64,000 nt of DNA, taken from Gelidibacter sediminis. GTDB taxonomy: Bacteria > Bacteroidota > Bacteroidia > Flavobacteriales > Flavobacteriaceae. The stretch lies in assembly GCF_004364975.1 (NCBI RefSeq), contig NZ_SOBW01000007.1, forward strand, positions 682,001-746,000. Direction: 5' to 3'. The position numbers and the translations under genes were made by a program. Under the pieces are notes generated by a model. The model saw nothing but the letters and a program-made list of their open reading frames with translations. It was not told where the DNA came from and did not search any database. Shown here in pieces: positions 1-9,840 of the stretch (position 1 is the stretch's first letter; each line of letters opens with the position of its first letter).

Positions 1-3000
1 GCCGTCATTGGCACCTTGTTGATATTCGAGCGTTATATCAGGGAGTAAACTTTGTTTTTCCTGTTGCAGTTTGGCCTCATAAAATGTTTTGGATGCGTCA
101 TAATACAGCAAACCAACATTGTCATTGAGCGCTTGTGGGTTGAGTTCCAATTTCTGTAAAGCATGTTTATTGACAGTTATGTCTTCCACTTGAACAATTT
201 TACGTAACTGTGCCTTATAAATGACTTCTTGTTGCTGCGCTTGCCTATATAAGGTTTCCAATTGTTTTTGTTTGGATTGGGCGGTGATCATTTCCAAATA
301 ATTAGTTTCTCCCAATTCAAATCGGCGCTTGGCAGCCTTGGCAAAATTTTGGTATAAACTGTCTAAAAACCGATAAGATTCTGATTTGTTTTTAGCGTAA
401 CTCAAATTATAATAGGCCGCATACACTTCCTTTTTCAAACTTTGAAGCTTAATAGCGTGTGCCGATTCTTGCAAGCCAACCTTAGACCTGTTGACCTTTC
501 TATCTGCAAAATAGACGGTAGGAAACTTAAAATCTTGAGAAACCCCAAACACTTTTAAAGCTTCATTGGCACCGGCACCATTCTCATGTTTATAGAATAT
601 TTCGGTTTTATCGAAACTGAAAGCACTTCCAACCAAAACATCAGTTTCCTCAATTTGCAAGGAAGAGGCTTTTAGGCCGGCGTTATTTTCAATGGCGATG
701 TTAATGGTTTCTTCAATTGTCATCGGTTGTTCTTGAGCATTCATATTGAAAGTCAACATCAGCGCCATAACGGTTATCAATCCTGACTTTTTCATTTTCA
801 GATCTTTTTTCTTTTCCACCCAAGCGTACAGTACCGGCAATACAACTAGAGTTAGAATTGTTGCACTAATCAAGCCGCCAATCACCACCGTAGCTAACGG
901 ACGTTGCACTTCTGCCCCAGCATTGGTAGAAATAGCCATAGGCAAAAACCCTAGCGCCGCCGCTGAAGCGGTCAATAATACCGGCCTTAACCGTTCTTGC
1001 GTCCCTCTTTTGATACGTTCTTCAATGTTGGTCATGCCTTCACTTTTGAGTTCTTTAAAATGTTCTATCAATACAATCCCGTTAAGCACTGCAATTCCGA
1101 AAAGCGCAATAAACCCGACACCTGCTGAAATACTAAACGGTAAATCGCGAAGCCATAAAAATAATATTCCCCCTACTGCCGAAAGTGGAATTGCCGTATA
1201 AATCAATAAGGCATCTTTAACGGAATGGAAGGCAAAATACAATAGAATAAAAATTAATAACAAGGCAACCGGAACCGCTACCAATAACCTGGCCTTGGCA
1301 CTTTGTAAATTCTCAAACTGCCCTCCATAGGTGACGCTATACCCCGCAGGGAGTTTGACATTTGTTTCAATAAGCGTCTGAACCTCATCAACAACGGACT
1401 GTAAATCTCTGTTTCTCACATTGACACCAACCACAATGCGACGCTTGGTATCATCTCTCGATATTTTGGCAGGACCAGTCGTATAACTAATATCGGCCAA
1501 TTCACTCAACGGAATTTTACCGCCATTTGGCGTATCTACATACAGGTTCTGAAGACTTTCCAAATTTTTCCGTTTGGACTCCTCTAGCCGGACCACCAAA
1601 TCAAATCGTTTTTCGCCTTCAAACACACTCCCCACAATGCCACCAGCAAATCCAGAAGAAATCAGTTGGTTCAAATCGGCAATATTCAGTCCGTAACGTG
1701 CAATTTTAGCCCGATTAAAGTTGACGCTCATTTGTGGCAAACCTTCTACTTTCTCTACTATAATATCTGAAGCACCTTCAACGTCCTGAATTAATATCTT
1801 TATTTCTTCAGCCTTATTGGCCAATACAGTTAAATCTTCACCAAAAATCTTAATCGCTACGTCGGCCCTCACTCCCGTAATCAACTCATTAAAACGCATT
1901 TCTATAGGTTGGGTAAACTCTACGTCCATTCCTGGAATGACGAGAAGGGCTTCCTTAAATTTATCCGCCAATTCATTTTTAGAACTCGCAGAAACCCATT
2001 CACTTTTTGGTTTTAATTTGATGATCACATCACTTTCTTCCATAGACATTGGGTCAGTAGGGACTTCAGCAGCGCCAATACGCGTAACCACCTGTTCTAC
2101 TTCAGGAAAATTATCGAGTAAAATCTGCTCTATCTTAGTAGTGATTTCAATGGTTTTACTCAACGAGGTTCCCGTTTTTAAAACCGGTTGGATTACAAAA
2201 TCACCTTCATCGAGCGTAGGTACAAACTCGCCTCCCATCCTACTAAAAATCCATCCACTTAATACCAACAACACCACTGACACTCCAATGACAATGCGTG
2301 TGTTTAACAATGCCCAATGGATTACTGGTCGGTATTTTTTGTTTAAATAGTGCATTAAGCGAGCCGAAATATTGGTTTCGCTTTGTTTAGTGGCCTTCAG
2401 AAATATAGATGATACTACAGGAACATAAGTAAGACAAAAAATCATGGCCCCTATTAATGCAAAACTAAAGGTCATAGCCATGGGCTTAAACATTTTGCCT
2501 TCCACCCCACTTAAAGACAGGATAGGGATAAACACGATGAGAATGATGAGTTGCCCAAAAATGGCAGAATTCATCATTTTAGAGGCACTTTTTAACGTAA
2601 TCTCATCAATTTCCGTCTGTTGATCAATTTTGGTGAGCCTCTTTATTTTGGCACTTTGGGTGGTGATTTGAAAGGCAATGAATTCTACAATAATTACCGA
2701 TCCATCAATAATAATCCCAAAATCGATAGCGCCAAGACTCATTAAATTGGCATCGACTCCAAAGACATTCATAAGAGAAATGGCGAATAGCAAACTTAAC
2801 GGAATCACTGACGCGACTACTAAGCCAGATCGCCAATTTCCCAATAATAAGACCACTACAAAAATGACGATGAGAGAGCCTAAAATTAAGTTTTCCGCTA
2901 CGGTAAATGTGGTTTTGTCAATAAGTTCTGTACGTTCTAAAAACGCATTGATATAGACACCTTCAGGCAAAGTTTCTTCAATAGACGCCACCCGATCCTT

Positions 3001-3918
3001 TACCGCTTCAATAATTTTTTTAGAGTCGCCATCCTTAATCATCATGATCTGCCCCAAAACTTTCTCCCCTTCACCATTTCCAGTAATAGCTCCAAAACGT
3101 GTGGCACTTCCAAAATCAACGCTAGCGACATCCTTTATCAAGGTGGGGACACCATCATTTTTAACCACAATATTTTCAATATCCTCTAAGGAACTGATCA
3201 AGCCTTCACCTCGAATAAAAAAAGCCTGATTGGTCTTTTCTATATACCCACCACCCGCAACACTGTTGTTTTTTTCGAGCGCCTCGTATAATTCGGAGAT
3301 TGAAATGTTCATGGCAGTCAATTGCTGCGGGTTGATGGCCACTTCATATTGCTTTAAAAAGCCTCCCCACGTATTGACCTCTACGACCCCCGGAATTCCA
3401 GACAGTTGCCGTTTGACAATCCAATCTTGAATGGTGCGTAATTCTGTAATGTTATACCGGTCTTCATAGCCCGGTTTTACATCTAAGATATATTGGTAAA
3501 TTTCGCCCAGTCCTGTAGTAATCGGCCCCATTTCTGGTGTTCCAAAGCCTTCAGGAATTTTCTCAGATGCGGTTTTTATCTTTTCGGCAATCAATTGTCG
3601 TGGCAAGTAAGTACCCATGTCATCTTCAAAAACGATGGTCACCACGGAAAGTCCGAATTTTGAGATGGATCGAATCTCTACAACACCAGGTAAGTTCGCC
3701 ATTTCCAATTCTATCGGATAACTGATAAATTGTTCAACGTCTTGAGTGGATAAATTGCGCGAGGTGGTGATGACCTGCACTTGATTATTGGTAATATCCG
3801 GAACGGCACCAATGGAGATTTTTGTCAAGGAGTAAATTCCAAAACCCACTACAAACCCCATAAATAGTAGAATAATCAGCTTATTCCTTAAACTAAATTT
3901 AATAATGTTTTCTAACAT
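1..3918 (-). CDS. CzcA/CusA-type heavy-metal RND efflux pump fused to a TolC-like outer-membrane domain (C-terminus outside window)
   Basis: The reading frame runs open from ATG at 3918 to base 1, 1306 codons with no stop, so the C-terminus lies beyond the window. Residues 1 to about 1040 are a complete inner-membrane RND permease. It starts MLENIIKFSLRNKL, has the TM4 motif DFGIIIDGSVIIVE (Asp399, Asp405, Glu412) typical of divalent-cation (HME-RND, CzcA-like) pumps, and ends near VLPVLYAWVEKKK. Without a stop the frame continues into MKKSGLITVMALMLTF (Met1042) and NAQEQPM, which looks like a retained signal peptide, then a TolC/CusC-like helical domain (TIEETINIAIENN onward). This fusion is seen in Bacteroidetes CusA proteins. 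Role by homology: proton-driven export of Zn, Co, Cd or similar metals. The metal is not determined by the sequence. The membrane-fusion partner is probably just outside the window. Confidence 0.9.
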   Translation of the reverse strand, partial: MLENIIKFSLRNKLIILLFMGFVVGFGIYSLTKISIGAVPDITNNQVQVITTSRNLSTQDVEQFISYPIELEMANLPGVVEIRSISKFGLSVVTIVFEDDMGTYLPRQLIAEKIKTASEKIPEGFGTPEMGPITTGLGEIYQYILDVKPGYEDRYNITELRTIQDWIVKRQLSGIPGVVEVNTWGGFLKQYEVAINPQQLTAMNISISELYEALEKNNSVAGGGYIEKTNQAFFIRGEGLISSLEDIENIVVKNDGVPTLIKDVASVDFGSATRFGAITGNGEGEKVLGQIMMIKDGDSKKIIEAVKDRVASIEETLPEGVYINAFLERTELIDKTTFTVAENLILGSLIVIFVVVLLLGNWRSGLVVASVIPLSLLFAISLMNVFGVDANLMSLGAIDFGIIIDGSVIIVEFIAFQITTQSAKIKRLTKIDQQTEIDEITLKSASKMMNSAIFGQLIILIVFIPILSLSGVEGKMFKPMAMTFSFALIGAMIFCLTYVPVVSSIFLKATKQSETNISARLMHYLNKKYRPVIHWALLNTRIVIGVSVVLLVLSGWIFSRMGGEFVPTLDEGDFVIQPVLKTGTSLSKTIEITTKIEQILLDNFPEVEQVVTRIGAAEVPTDPMSMEESDVIIKLKPKSEWVSASSKNELADKFKEALLVIPGMDVEFTQPIEMRFNELITGVRADVAIKIFGEDLTVLANKAEEIKILIQDVEGASDIIVEKVEGLPQMSVNFNRAKIARYGLNIADLNQLISSGFAGGIVGSVFEGEKRFDLVVRLEESKRKNLESLQNLYVDTPNGGKIPLSELADISYTTGPAKISRDDTKRRIVVGVNVRNRDLQSVVDEVQTLIETNVKLPAGYSVTYGGQFENLQSAKARLLVAVPVALLLIFILLYFAFHSVKDALLIYTAIPLSAVGGILFLWLRDLPFSISAGVGFIALFGIAVLNGIVLIEHFKELKSEGMTNIEERIKRGTQERLRPVLLTASAAALGFLPMAISTNAGAEVQRPLATVVIGGLISATILTLVVLPVLYAWVEKKKDLKMKKSGLITVMALMLTFNMNAQEQPMTIEETINIAIENNAGLKASSLQIEETDVLVGSAFSFDKTEIFYKHENGAGANEALKVFGVSQDFKFPTVYFADRKVNRSKVGLQESAHAIKLQSLKKEVYAAYYNLSYAKNKSESYRFLDSLYQNFAKAAKRRFELGETNYLEMITAQSKQKQLETLYRQAQQQEVIYKAQLRKIVQVEDITVNKHALQKLELNPQALNDNVGLLYYDASKTFYEAKLQQEKQSLLPDITLEYQQGANDG

Positions 3919-3986
3919 AATGTATGCGTAAAGTGTTTTAAGCCATAGAGAAATGGCTTATTTATAATAACTTAAAATCATAGCAA

Positions 3987-4376
3987 TTATGCCAGTTGTG
4001 GCGGTTGAAACACAGACGGTTTCTCAAATAAAGACGTGCTTTCCTTGTAAAAGAAGTTAAAAGGAATTTCAATAAACATCTCGTAAGGCTTTAAAATATC
4101 AAAGTGTAATAACGTGAAATTTGTATGGACTTGACAGCTATTATGACCGTCATGCTTAAAAGGAAGATCTTCGTGTTCTGTATGCTCATTCTCATGTTGT
4201 ACTAACGATGCACCATAATGTTCAGCGATAAATTGCGCGAATGAATCGCCATACGTCTCTTGATGGTAAGTTGCATGTTCTATAAGTGCACTCAGCTTTG
4301 ACGCATCTTCAAAGCTGATATTCAAACTTTGAAAACCGATCAAGGTGGCGTAAAATATGGCGAGTAACTTTGACAT
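3987..4376 (-). CDS. small exported His/Glu-rich protein upstream of the metal pump
   Basis: This 129-residue protein has a hydrophobic N-terminal segment (MSKLLAIFYATLIGFQ) that could be a signal peptide or anchor. Its middle is rich in His and Glu (HENEHTEHEDLPFKHDGHNS, about residues 61-80) with a Cys just after. It ends in a Pro/Gln-rich tail. It lies 68 bp upstream of the fused CzcA-like gene on the same strand and is probably co-transcribed with it. The His-rich patch suggests periplasmic metal binding or sensing for the pump; that is inference from composition and position. I do not recognise a named family. Confidence 0.7.
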   Translation of the reverse strand: MSKLLAIFYATLIGFQSLNISFEDASKLSALIEHATYHQETYGDSFAQFIAEHYGASLVQHENEHTEHEDLPFKHDGHNSCQVHTNFTLLHFDILKPYEMFIEIPFNFFYKESTSLFEKPSVFQPPQLA

Positions 4377-4431
4377 GATTTCGACAAAGCTACAAAAATT
4401 ATATATGGATATCCATGATAACTGTCACGTT

Positions 4432-7400
4432 CTAAAAATAAGCTTTTAACTGAACAGTGCCCGTATGGATCGTTTTTGATGTTTCTGTTTTGCGTCCGAA
4501 ATAATTTAAATTCAAGTCTAAAAATGCGGTCAATTTTTTCTGTGCCAACAATGACCAGGTAAAGTTTTTACCGGCTTGCAAACCTTCCAACATTTGATAA
4601 GATACAGGCGTATTTTCATTTCCAGAAAAAGCATTATCGTAAAAATTTACTTCGCCATTAAGCGCTATTTTTTGCGCGTTGTTATAGGTAAATGAAACAC
4701 CAAAATTGTTTTGACGCAACATCTCCTTGTTTCCTATGGTGTTATCTTTGGAGGTGAATTGATAAAACACGTCAAACCGCGCATTATCATTATGCAAGTA
4801 GGACAACTTTGGTTTAACTCTAGTTTCCTCAATAGTATAATTCCTAGACACAAAATTCTCACTAAAACTTTGGTTTTCTTCCAAGCTGCCGTTTAAAATT
4901 AACAGCCAACTTTCAGCAAATTTATGATTAACATTGAGTTGATGACTTTTAAGCTTACTTTCTTGAAACCCTATAGATAAGAGCGTTCGTGCTGTATTCG
5001 CCAAATATGTGTACGATGTTGTAAAATGTTGTTTTCCTCGATTGAAAAACAAAACATTTCTGACACTTTTGTTCAAGGCCAATTGCCTGTCATCAGCATC
5101 AGCAAACGGGTTGAGATCGAAAGTGTTCTCCTCTCTGTTTATTTTTCGATCTACCAAATACGAAGTTTGATTATAAAAGTGAGACCAGAATTTCTTAGCC
5201 TTTTTTGCACTTCCTGCCCATTGTTGCGGGTTAACTGTTAGAGTTTGGCTCAATCTGTTTTGATGTGTTTTTATATAGATTCGATTTGGTAATAACACAC
5301 GAATATATTCCCCTTGGTCTAAAAACTTAGCAATTTCGAATTCATTAAGCTCCTGCACCGCGTTACTATTGTAATCAATCCAAGTATAAGCCCCTTGGCC
5401 GGGCTCCACTTTAACATAGGTAAAATCTTGTTGCGGGAGACTGCCCGCATTGGTTTCAAACACAGTATTCCAAAGTACGATTTGATCAAATAATTGCTTG
5501 TTAAAAGTAATTCGAGAATTTAAGGATTGTTCGTCTTTTACAGTCTCATCAACGGACTTTAAAGTGCGATAATTGACATAAACGCCTAAATCAGTTGTGG
5601 TATTCTGGATAATTTTAGATTTGAGATAATAGGTATTGGAGCTACTTACTTTTTCAAGAACATTTTTTCTAACACTGTCATTAACACGATGTTTATAGCC
5701 CAATTCCACAAAAACATTGGAACTATCACCAATACCATAAAATACTTCTGCCGATTTAAAACGCTGACTCATTGCCATTAATTGGTCTGTACCACTGTCA
5801 CGCTGCTCATTATCTTCGGCGGCTATCTTTGTACCCAGCCACTGCTGATGAAAATTGTAAACCGATCTATTGAATGTTCTTAAGAAAGTTGATTGGACAT
5901 GGTTACTGTCGCTATTTAAAAAACTTGTATTTGTGAATAACTGCCACTTTCCTAATTTAAAACTTGCAAATACGCTATGTCTATTGCCATTAAAGTTCTC
6001 AGAATAGTTAAGATGTTCAAATTTATAGGATGCAAATCCATTGTTAGGATTGAAAAGCTCGAGACCTGCAGTAATTAAATTTTGATTACCAATAGGCCTA
6101 TCCAAATTCCAGTTTCTAGTAAACTCAGTATCATAGAGCCGTTGAATTGTTTGGAAATTTTCCTGAATAAGGTCAGTATCAATACTTGCCGAAAGATCCC
6201 ATAAGCTGTCCGATTTAATTAAGGACTGTTTAATACGTAATTTTCCAGCAAAGCCATCATTATTGGCATCATCTAATCCAGAAAAGAGGTTCATGTCATT
6301 TTTGCTTCCTGCGGCTTCAAAATAAATCTCAGTATGATCTGTAGGTTGATAGGTTCCATTTAAAACCGCTACTTGCAATTTAGTTGGGGCTATTAATTTT
6401 ACAATAGGCGCATAATTACCTTGGGGCACACCTGATATTGGCGCAACGTACTCATAAATACTTGAAATAGCATTGCTGTTAATCAATACATAATTACCTT
6501 GATTTTGACCTACCAATCGGAATTTCACGCTATACAATTCGTCATCCGGATTGTTTGAAAATAGGTAAACTTCGGTCCCGTTTACAAAGGCCTTACGATA
6601 TAATATCCGATTTTCGTTATACGCTTCAGACATCCCTGAAGGGGCCACCATTAAAGCAGAATCATCGCCTGCATTGGCCAATATTTGAACTTGCTCGGGC
6701 GACAAGTTTTGTTGTAGAGGTTGATTTTTTGAATCAATTTCAGAATAGACTGAAGCACCAATTTTAAATTTCTCAGTTTCATAATCGCCCCCTCCAAATA
6801 CTGTAAATCGTGAAAAATTGCGTTCACTAAATTGGTAATCTACGGTGATTCGCATTTCCGAAGTTATGGGAAAGGTGGAATTGAAGATAATTTCTCCCGC
6901 ATTATAATCAATAATATAATCTTGGGTTTCACCGCGCCTTATTGGGGTGCCGTTAACATAAACAGTTTCGCTTCCAGAAACCACCAACACGTACAACTCA
7001 TTGTTTGGCCCCCTCAACTTATAAGGCCCCTGATTGCCTTCTTGTGCTGTAAATTTACTGGTCGTAAACTGCCCGCGCACCAAAGCCCCAGCAGCAAAAA
7101 GATTGGTTTTGGAAGCGTCATTATCTAAATTCACATCCACCAACAAGCCTTGAACACGCTTACTGAAACTCGCAAAATAGGAGTTGGTATTCACCAAGTC
7201 AATATCACCTGCCCTAATACGCCAATCATCACTAAACAGTTCAATAAATACTTGGTCAAACTCGTCCAATCGTTGGGAATATCCACTTTCTTGCAAAGGA
7301 ATGTTAGCGTCCTGAATGGATGCCCGTAACGATACCTTATCACTCAACTTTCCAGAAATTTGAAGGTCCAATTCGCTATTTAACACAGAGTTTTGATTGT

Positions 7401-7842
7401 TGCCTAGGGTTACACCCCTTGAAATACTTCCAGAAGTGGTCAATCCATCAAATGGTGCATAATTTTTGGCTATTGAGGATTGCTGTAGTTTGTATAGACG
7501 CTGCATATTATCAGTGTTATTTACAATAATACTTTTATCAAGCTGAACATATTTTCGGGTAATGAAATTTGGATAGCGCAGATAATTAATAACTACGGAG
7601 TCAGAAGTCATTGGTTTTTTAAACGTTACAAATGCTTTTGAAAAATCGACGGTGTAATAGCTAGTGTCAATAACACGTCCCTCTTTCGTTTTTAAACTGA
7701 AAAAACTTGAATTAATACTAATGGAATCTATTTGGATGGTATTTGCAAAGGCCATGGTCTTTGATCGGTAATTACCCGGTGGCTCTTGTGAAAACACACA
7801 ACAACTAATTAAAAAGAAGACTAGGACAACAGCAATTTTCAT
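4432..7842 (-). CDS. large outer-membrane beta-barrel protein, function unknown
   Basis: This 1136-residue protein has a signal peptide (MKIAVVLVFFLISCCVFSQ, cleavage probably after FSQ). A beta-rich N-terminal part follows (about 20-330), including YIIDYNAGEIIFNSTFPIT, a type of strand repeat also seen in large Bacteroidetes surface proteins. The rest alternates short aromatic-rich strands and ends in VQLKAYF, an aromatic C-terminus typical of outer-membrane barrels. A conserved-looking element, GQGAYTWIDYNSNAVQELNE, lies near residue 820. I see no TonB plug or enzyme domain. It looks like a conserved flavobacterial outer-membrane protein of unknown role, possibly structural or secretion-related. 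It is a single gene read away from exoA, with a shared 140-bp upstream region. Confidence 0.75.
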   Translation of the reverse strand: MKIAVVLVFFLISCCVFSQEPPGNYRSKTMAFANTIQIDSISINSSFFSLKTKEGRVIDTSYYTVDFSKAFVTFKKPMTSDSVVINYLRYPNFITRKYVQLDKSIIVNNTDNMQRLYKLQQSSIAKNYAPFDGLTTSGSISRGVTLGNNQNSVLNSELDLQISGKLSDKVSLRASIQDANIPLQESGYSQRLDEFDQVFIELFSDDWRIRAGDIDLVNTNSYFASFSKRVQGLLVDVNLDNDASKTNLFAAGALVRGQFTTSKFTAQEGNQGPYKLRGPNNELYVLVVSGSETVYVNGTPIRRGETQDYIIDYNAGEIIFNSTFPITSEMRITVDYQFSERNFSRFTVFGGGDYETEKFKIGASVYSEIDSKNQPLQQNLSPEQVQILANAGDDSALMVAPSGMSEAYNENRILYRKAFVNGTEVYLFSNNPDDELYSVKFRLVGQNQGNYVLINSNAISSIYEYVAPISGVPQGNYAPIVKLIAPTKLQVAVLNGTYQPTDHTEIYFEAAGSKNDMNLFSGLDDANNDGFAGKLRIKQSLIKSDSLWDLSASIDTDLIQENFQTIQRLYDTEFTRNWNLDRPIGNQNLITAGLELFNPNNGFASYKFEHLNYSENFNGNRHSVFASFKLGKWQLFTNTSFLNSDSNHVQSTFLRTFNRSVYNFHQQWLGTKIAAEDNEQRDSGTDQLMAMSQRFKSAEVFYGIGDSSNVFVELGYKHRVNDSVRKNVLEKVSSSNTYYLKSKIIQNTTTDLGVYVNYRTLKSVDETVKDEQSLNSRITFNKQLFDQIVLWNTVFETNAGSLPQQDFTYVKVEPGQGAYTWIDYNSNAVQELNEFEIAKFLDQGEYIRVLLPNRIYIKTHQNRLSQTLTVNPQQWAGSAKKAKKFWSHFYNQTSYLVDRKINREENTFDLNPFADADDRQLALNKSVRNVLFFNRGKQHFTTSYTYLANTARTLLSIGFQESKLKSHQLNVNHKFAESWLLILNGSLEENQSFSENFVSRNYTIEETRVKPKLSYLHNDNARFDVFYQFTSKDNTIGNKEMLRQNNFGVSFTYNNAQKIALNGEVNFYDNAFSGNENTPVSYQMLEGLQAGKNFTWSLLAQKKLTAFLDLNLNYFGRKTETSKTIHTGTVQLKAYF

Positions 7843-7982
7843 TGAATAAATTAACTTCTAAAGACAACAACAGTACAATCGTTAAAATGCCTATAAAATT
7901 ACCGTATAAAAGTACAGTATTATTTACTTTAGCCCATATAATAAGGTTGAACTAAAAGATCCCCATATTCTGGGATATATTT

Positions 7983-8768
7983 ATGAAAATTATCTCTTAC
8001 AATGTTAATGGTATACGTGCAGCGTTAAACAAGGGCTTTATAGACTGGTTAAAGAGCGCCAATCCCGATGTTATATGTTTGCAAGAAATTAAAGCCATGA
8101 AAGAGCAGGTGGATGTGCAATTATTTGAAGATGCTGGCTATACATATCATTATTGGTTTAGCGCCCAAAAGAAAGGCTATAGTGGTGTTGCTATTTTGAG
8201 CAAAATTAAGCCAAATCATGTTGAATATGGTACAGGCATTCCCTCAATGGATTTTGAAGGACGCAATATTCGCGCTGATTTTCCAGCAAGTACTCCAGGC
8301 GAAAAAGGTGTGTCCGTAATGAGTTTGTACTTACCTTCAGGCACCAATGATGCGCGCTTACAGCATAAATTTGATTATATGGACATGTTTCAAGCGTATA
8401 TAGATAAACTCAAGCTGAGCATTCCAAACCTTATAATTTTGGGCGATTATAATATATGTCATGAGGAAATTGATATCCACAATCCAAAAGGGCTGTCCAA
8501 TGTTTCAGGGTTTCTTCCTCAAGAACGTGAGTGGATTGGGAACTTTTTAAACACCGGATTTATTGACTCTTTTAGACACTTTAATAAAGAACCGGACCAT
8601 TATACCTGGTGGAGCTATAGAGCGAATTCTAGAGCCCGAAATAAGGGTTGGCGTTTGGATTATGCCTTAGTTAACACGCCATTGCAAGAAAGACTTAAAC
8701 GAAGCGTTATCTTATCTGATGCGGTGCACAGTGACCATTGTCCGATATTGCTGGAGATTGAGAATTGA
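7983..8768 (+). CDS. xth: exodeoxyribonuclease III (AP endonuclease)
   Basis: This 261-residue protein of the exonuclease III/EEP family has the usual family length. It repairs abasic sites in DNA by cleaving 5' of the lesion and has 3'-5' exonuclease activity. Visible motifs are the N-terminal ISYNVNGIRAAL, the metal-binding Glu in LQEIKA (about residue 35), GDYNICHEEIDIHNP (about 152-166), the substrate-binding region GWRLDYALVN, and the C-terminal catalytic SDHCPILLE. The ATG at 7983 begins exactly with the conserved MKIISYNVNG, so the start is secure. It is transcribed divergently from the large outer-membrane protein gene and looks monocistronic. Confidence 0.96.
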   Translation: MKIISYNVNGIRAALNKGFIDWLKSANPDVICLQEIKAMKEQVDVQLFEDAGYTYHYWFSAQKKGYSGVAILSKIKPNHVEYGTGIPSMDFEGRNIRADFPASTPGEKGVSVMSLYLPSGTNDARLQHKFDYMDMFQAYIDKLKLSIPNLIILGDYNICHEEIDIHNPKGLSNVSGFLPQEREWIGNFLNTGFIDSFRHFNKEPDHYTWWSYRANSRARNKGWRLDYALVNTPLQERLKRSVILSDAVHSDHCPILLEIEN

Positions 8769-8873
8769 AGATTGCTAATGCTGTTTGCTAATTGTTGATT
8801 TGATCTTTGATTTACGATTTTTTATTTACGATATAATAAAACCACATATACCTATCACTAAACTTTTATAACC

Positions 8874-9830
8874 ATGATTAAAAAACTGTCACTTATTGTT
8901 TTGACACTGATGTTGACAACTTCTTGTGTCTCTAAAAAAATCTATACCGATCTAGAAAGCAAATATGCCACGCTTAATAAAGAAAACCGTAAACTTTCAG
9001 AGGAAAATGGAGATCTTAAAAAAGATTTGCTGCTCTCGCAAAATAGATTATTACAACTTCAAAGAGATTATGACGATACCACCGCCAAACGCAACCAATT
9101 GCAAAGAGATTATGATGCTGCAAAGACCAATCTCGATAATTTACAAAAATCGTATACCGCTTTAGAGCAGAACAGCTCTTCTGCAATTGCTGAAAATTCT
9201 AAGAAGAACAGGGAATTATTGGCACAGTTGGAAGCTAAGGAACAAGCGCTTGCTGCCGAAAATGCCCGTTTACAAAAGTTGAAACAGGATATGGAAGCGC
9301 GTTCACAACGTATTGCAGAGCTTGAAAGTGTGATAGCTTCTAAAGATGCAGCCATGAACAAGCTTAAAAACGCTATTTCAAAAGCGTTGACCAACTTTGA
9401 AGGTAAAGGCTTAACTGTTGAGCAACGCGATGGAAAAGTATACGTATCTATGGAAAATAAATTGCTGTTCCAATCAGGAAGCTGGGCTGTGGGCGCCAAT
9501 GGTAAACAAGCTGTTAATCAATTGGGAAGTGTATTGGCTGAAAATCCAGAAATTGCAATTTTGATTGAAGGTCATACAGATAATGACCCTTATACGGGTA
9601 CCGGTGTTATGAATAGCAACTGGGATCTATCTACAAAACGCGCCACGGCAATTGTTCAGATTCTCAAGGAAAATCCAGCCATTAATCCAGAAAACCTTAC
9701 GGCTGCAGGCCGTGGAGAATATGCACCTATTGCTAGTAATGACACGAGTGAAGGTAAGGCTAAAAATAGACGTATTGAGGTGATCCTGACTCCAAAATTG
9801 GATGAGATTTCAAAATTGTTAAACGATTAA
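8874..9830 (+). CDS. OmpA-family peptidoglycan-associated lipoprotein with long coiled coil
   Basis: This 318-residue protein has a lipoprotein signal with lipobox TTSC (Cys about residue 18). A long, heptad-rich, Lys/Glu/Gln/Leu coiled coil spans about residues 25-170. A C-terminal OmpA/MotB peptidoglycan-binding domain follows, with LFQSGSWAVG, IEGHTDNDPYTG, NWDLSTKRATAIV and AAGRGEYAPIASND then NRRIEVIL. The coiled coil would act as a spacer between the lipid anchor in the outer membrane and the peptidoglycan. Its role is probably envelope integrity; no partner is encoded next to it. It is followed directly by the dispersed-repeat cluster. Confidence 0.92.
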   Translation: MIKKLSLIVLTLMLTTSCVSKKIYTDLESKYATLNKENRKLSEENGDLKKDLLLSQNRLLQLQRDYDDTTAKRNQLQRDYDAAKTNLDNLQKSYTALEQNSSSAIAENSKKNRELLAQLEAKEQALAAENARLQKLKQDMEARSQRIAELESVIASKDAAMNKLKNAISKALTNFEGKGLTVEQRDGKVYVSMENKLLFQSGSWAVGANGKQAVNQLGSVLAENPEIAILIEGHTDNDPYTGTGVMNSNWDLSTKRATAIVQILKENPAINPENLTAAGRGEYAPIASNDTSEGKAKNRRIEVILTPKLDEISKLLND

Positions 9831-9840
9831 TAATGAAATG

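Noticed and set aside
9110-9499. 129-codon ORF on the minus strand inside the OmpA-like gene
   Set aside because: Antisense shadow of the coiled-coil coding sequence; composition (Ser/Ala/Cys/Phe) matches a reverse-frame read.
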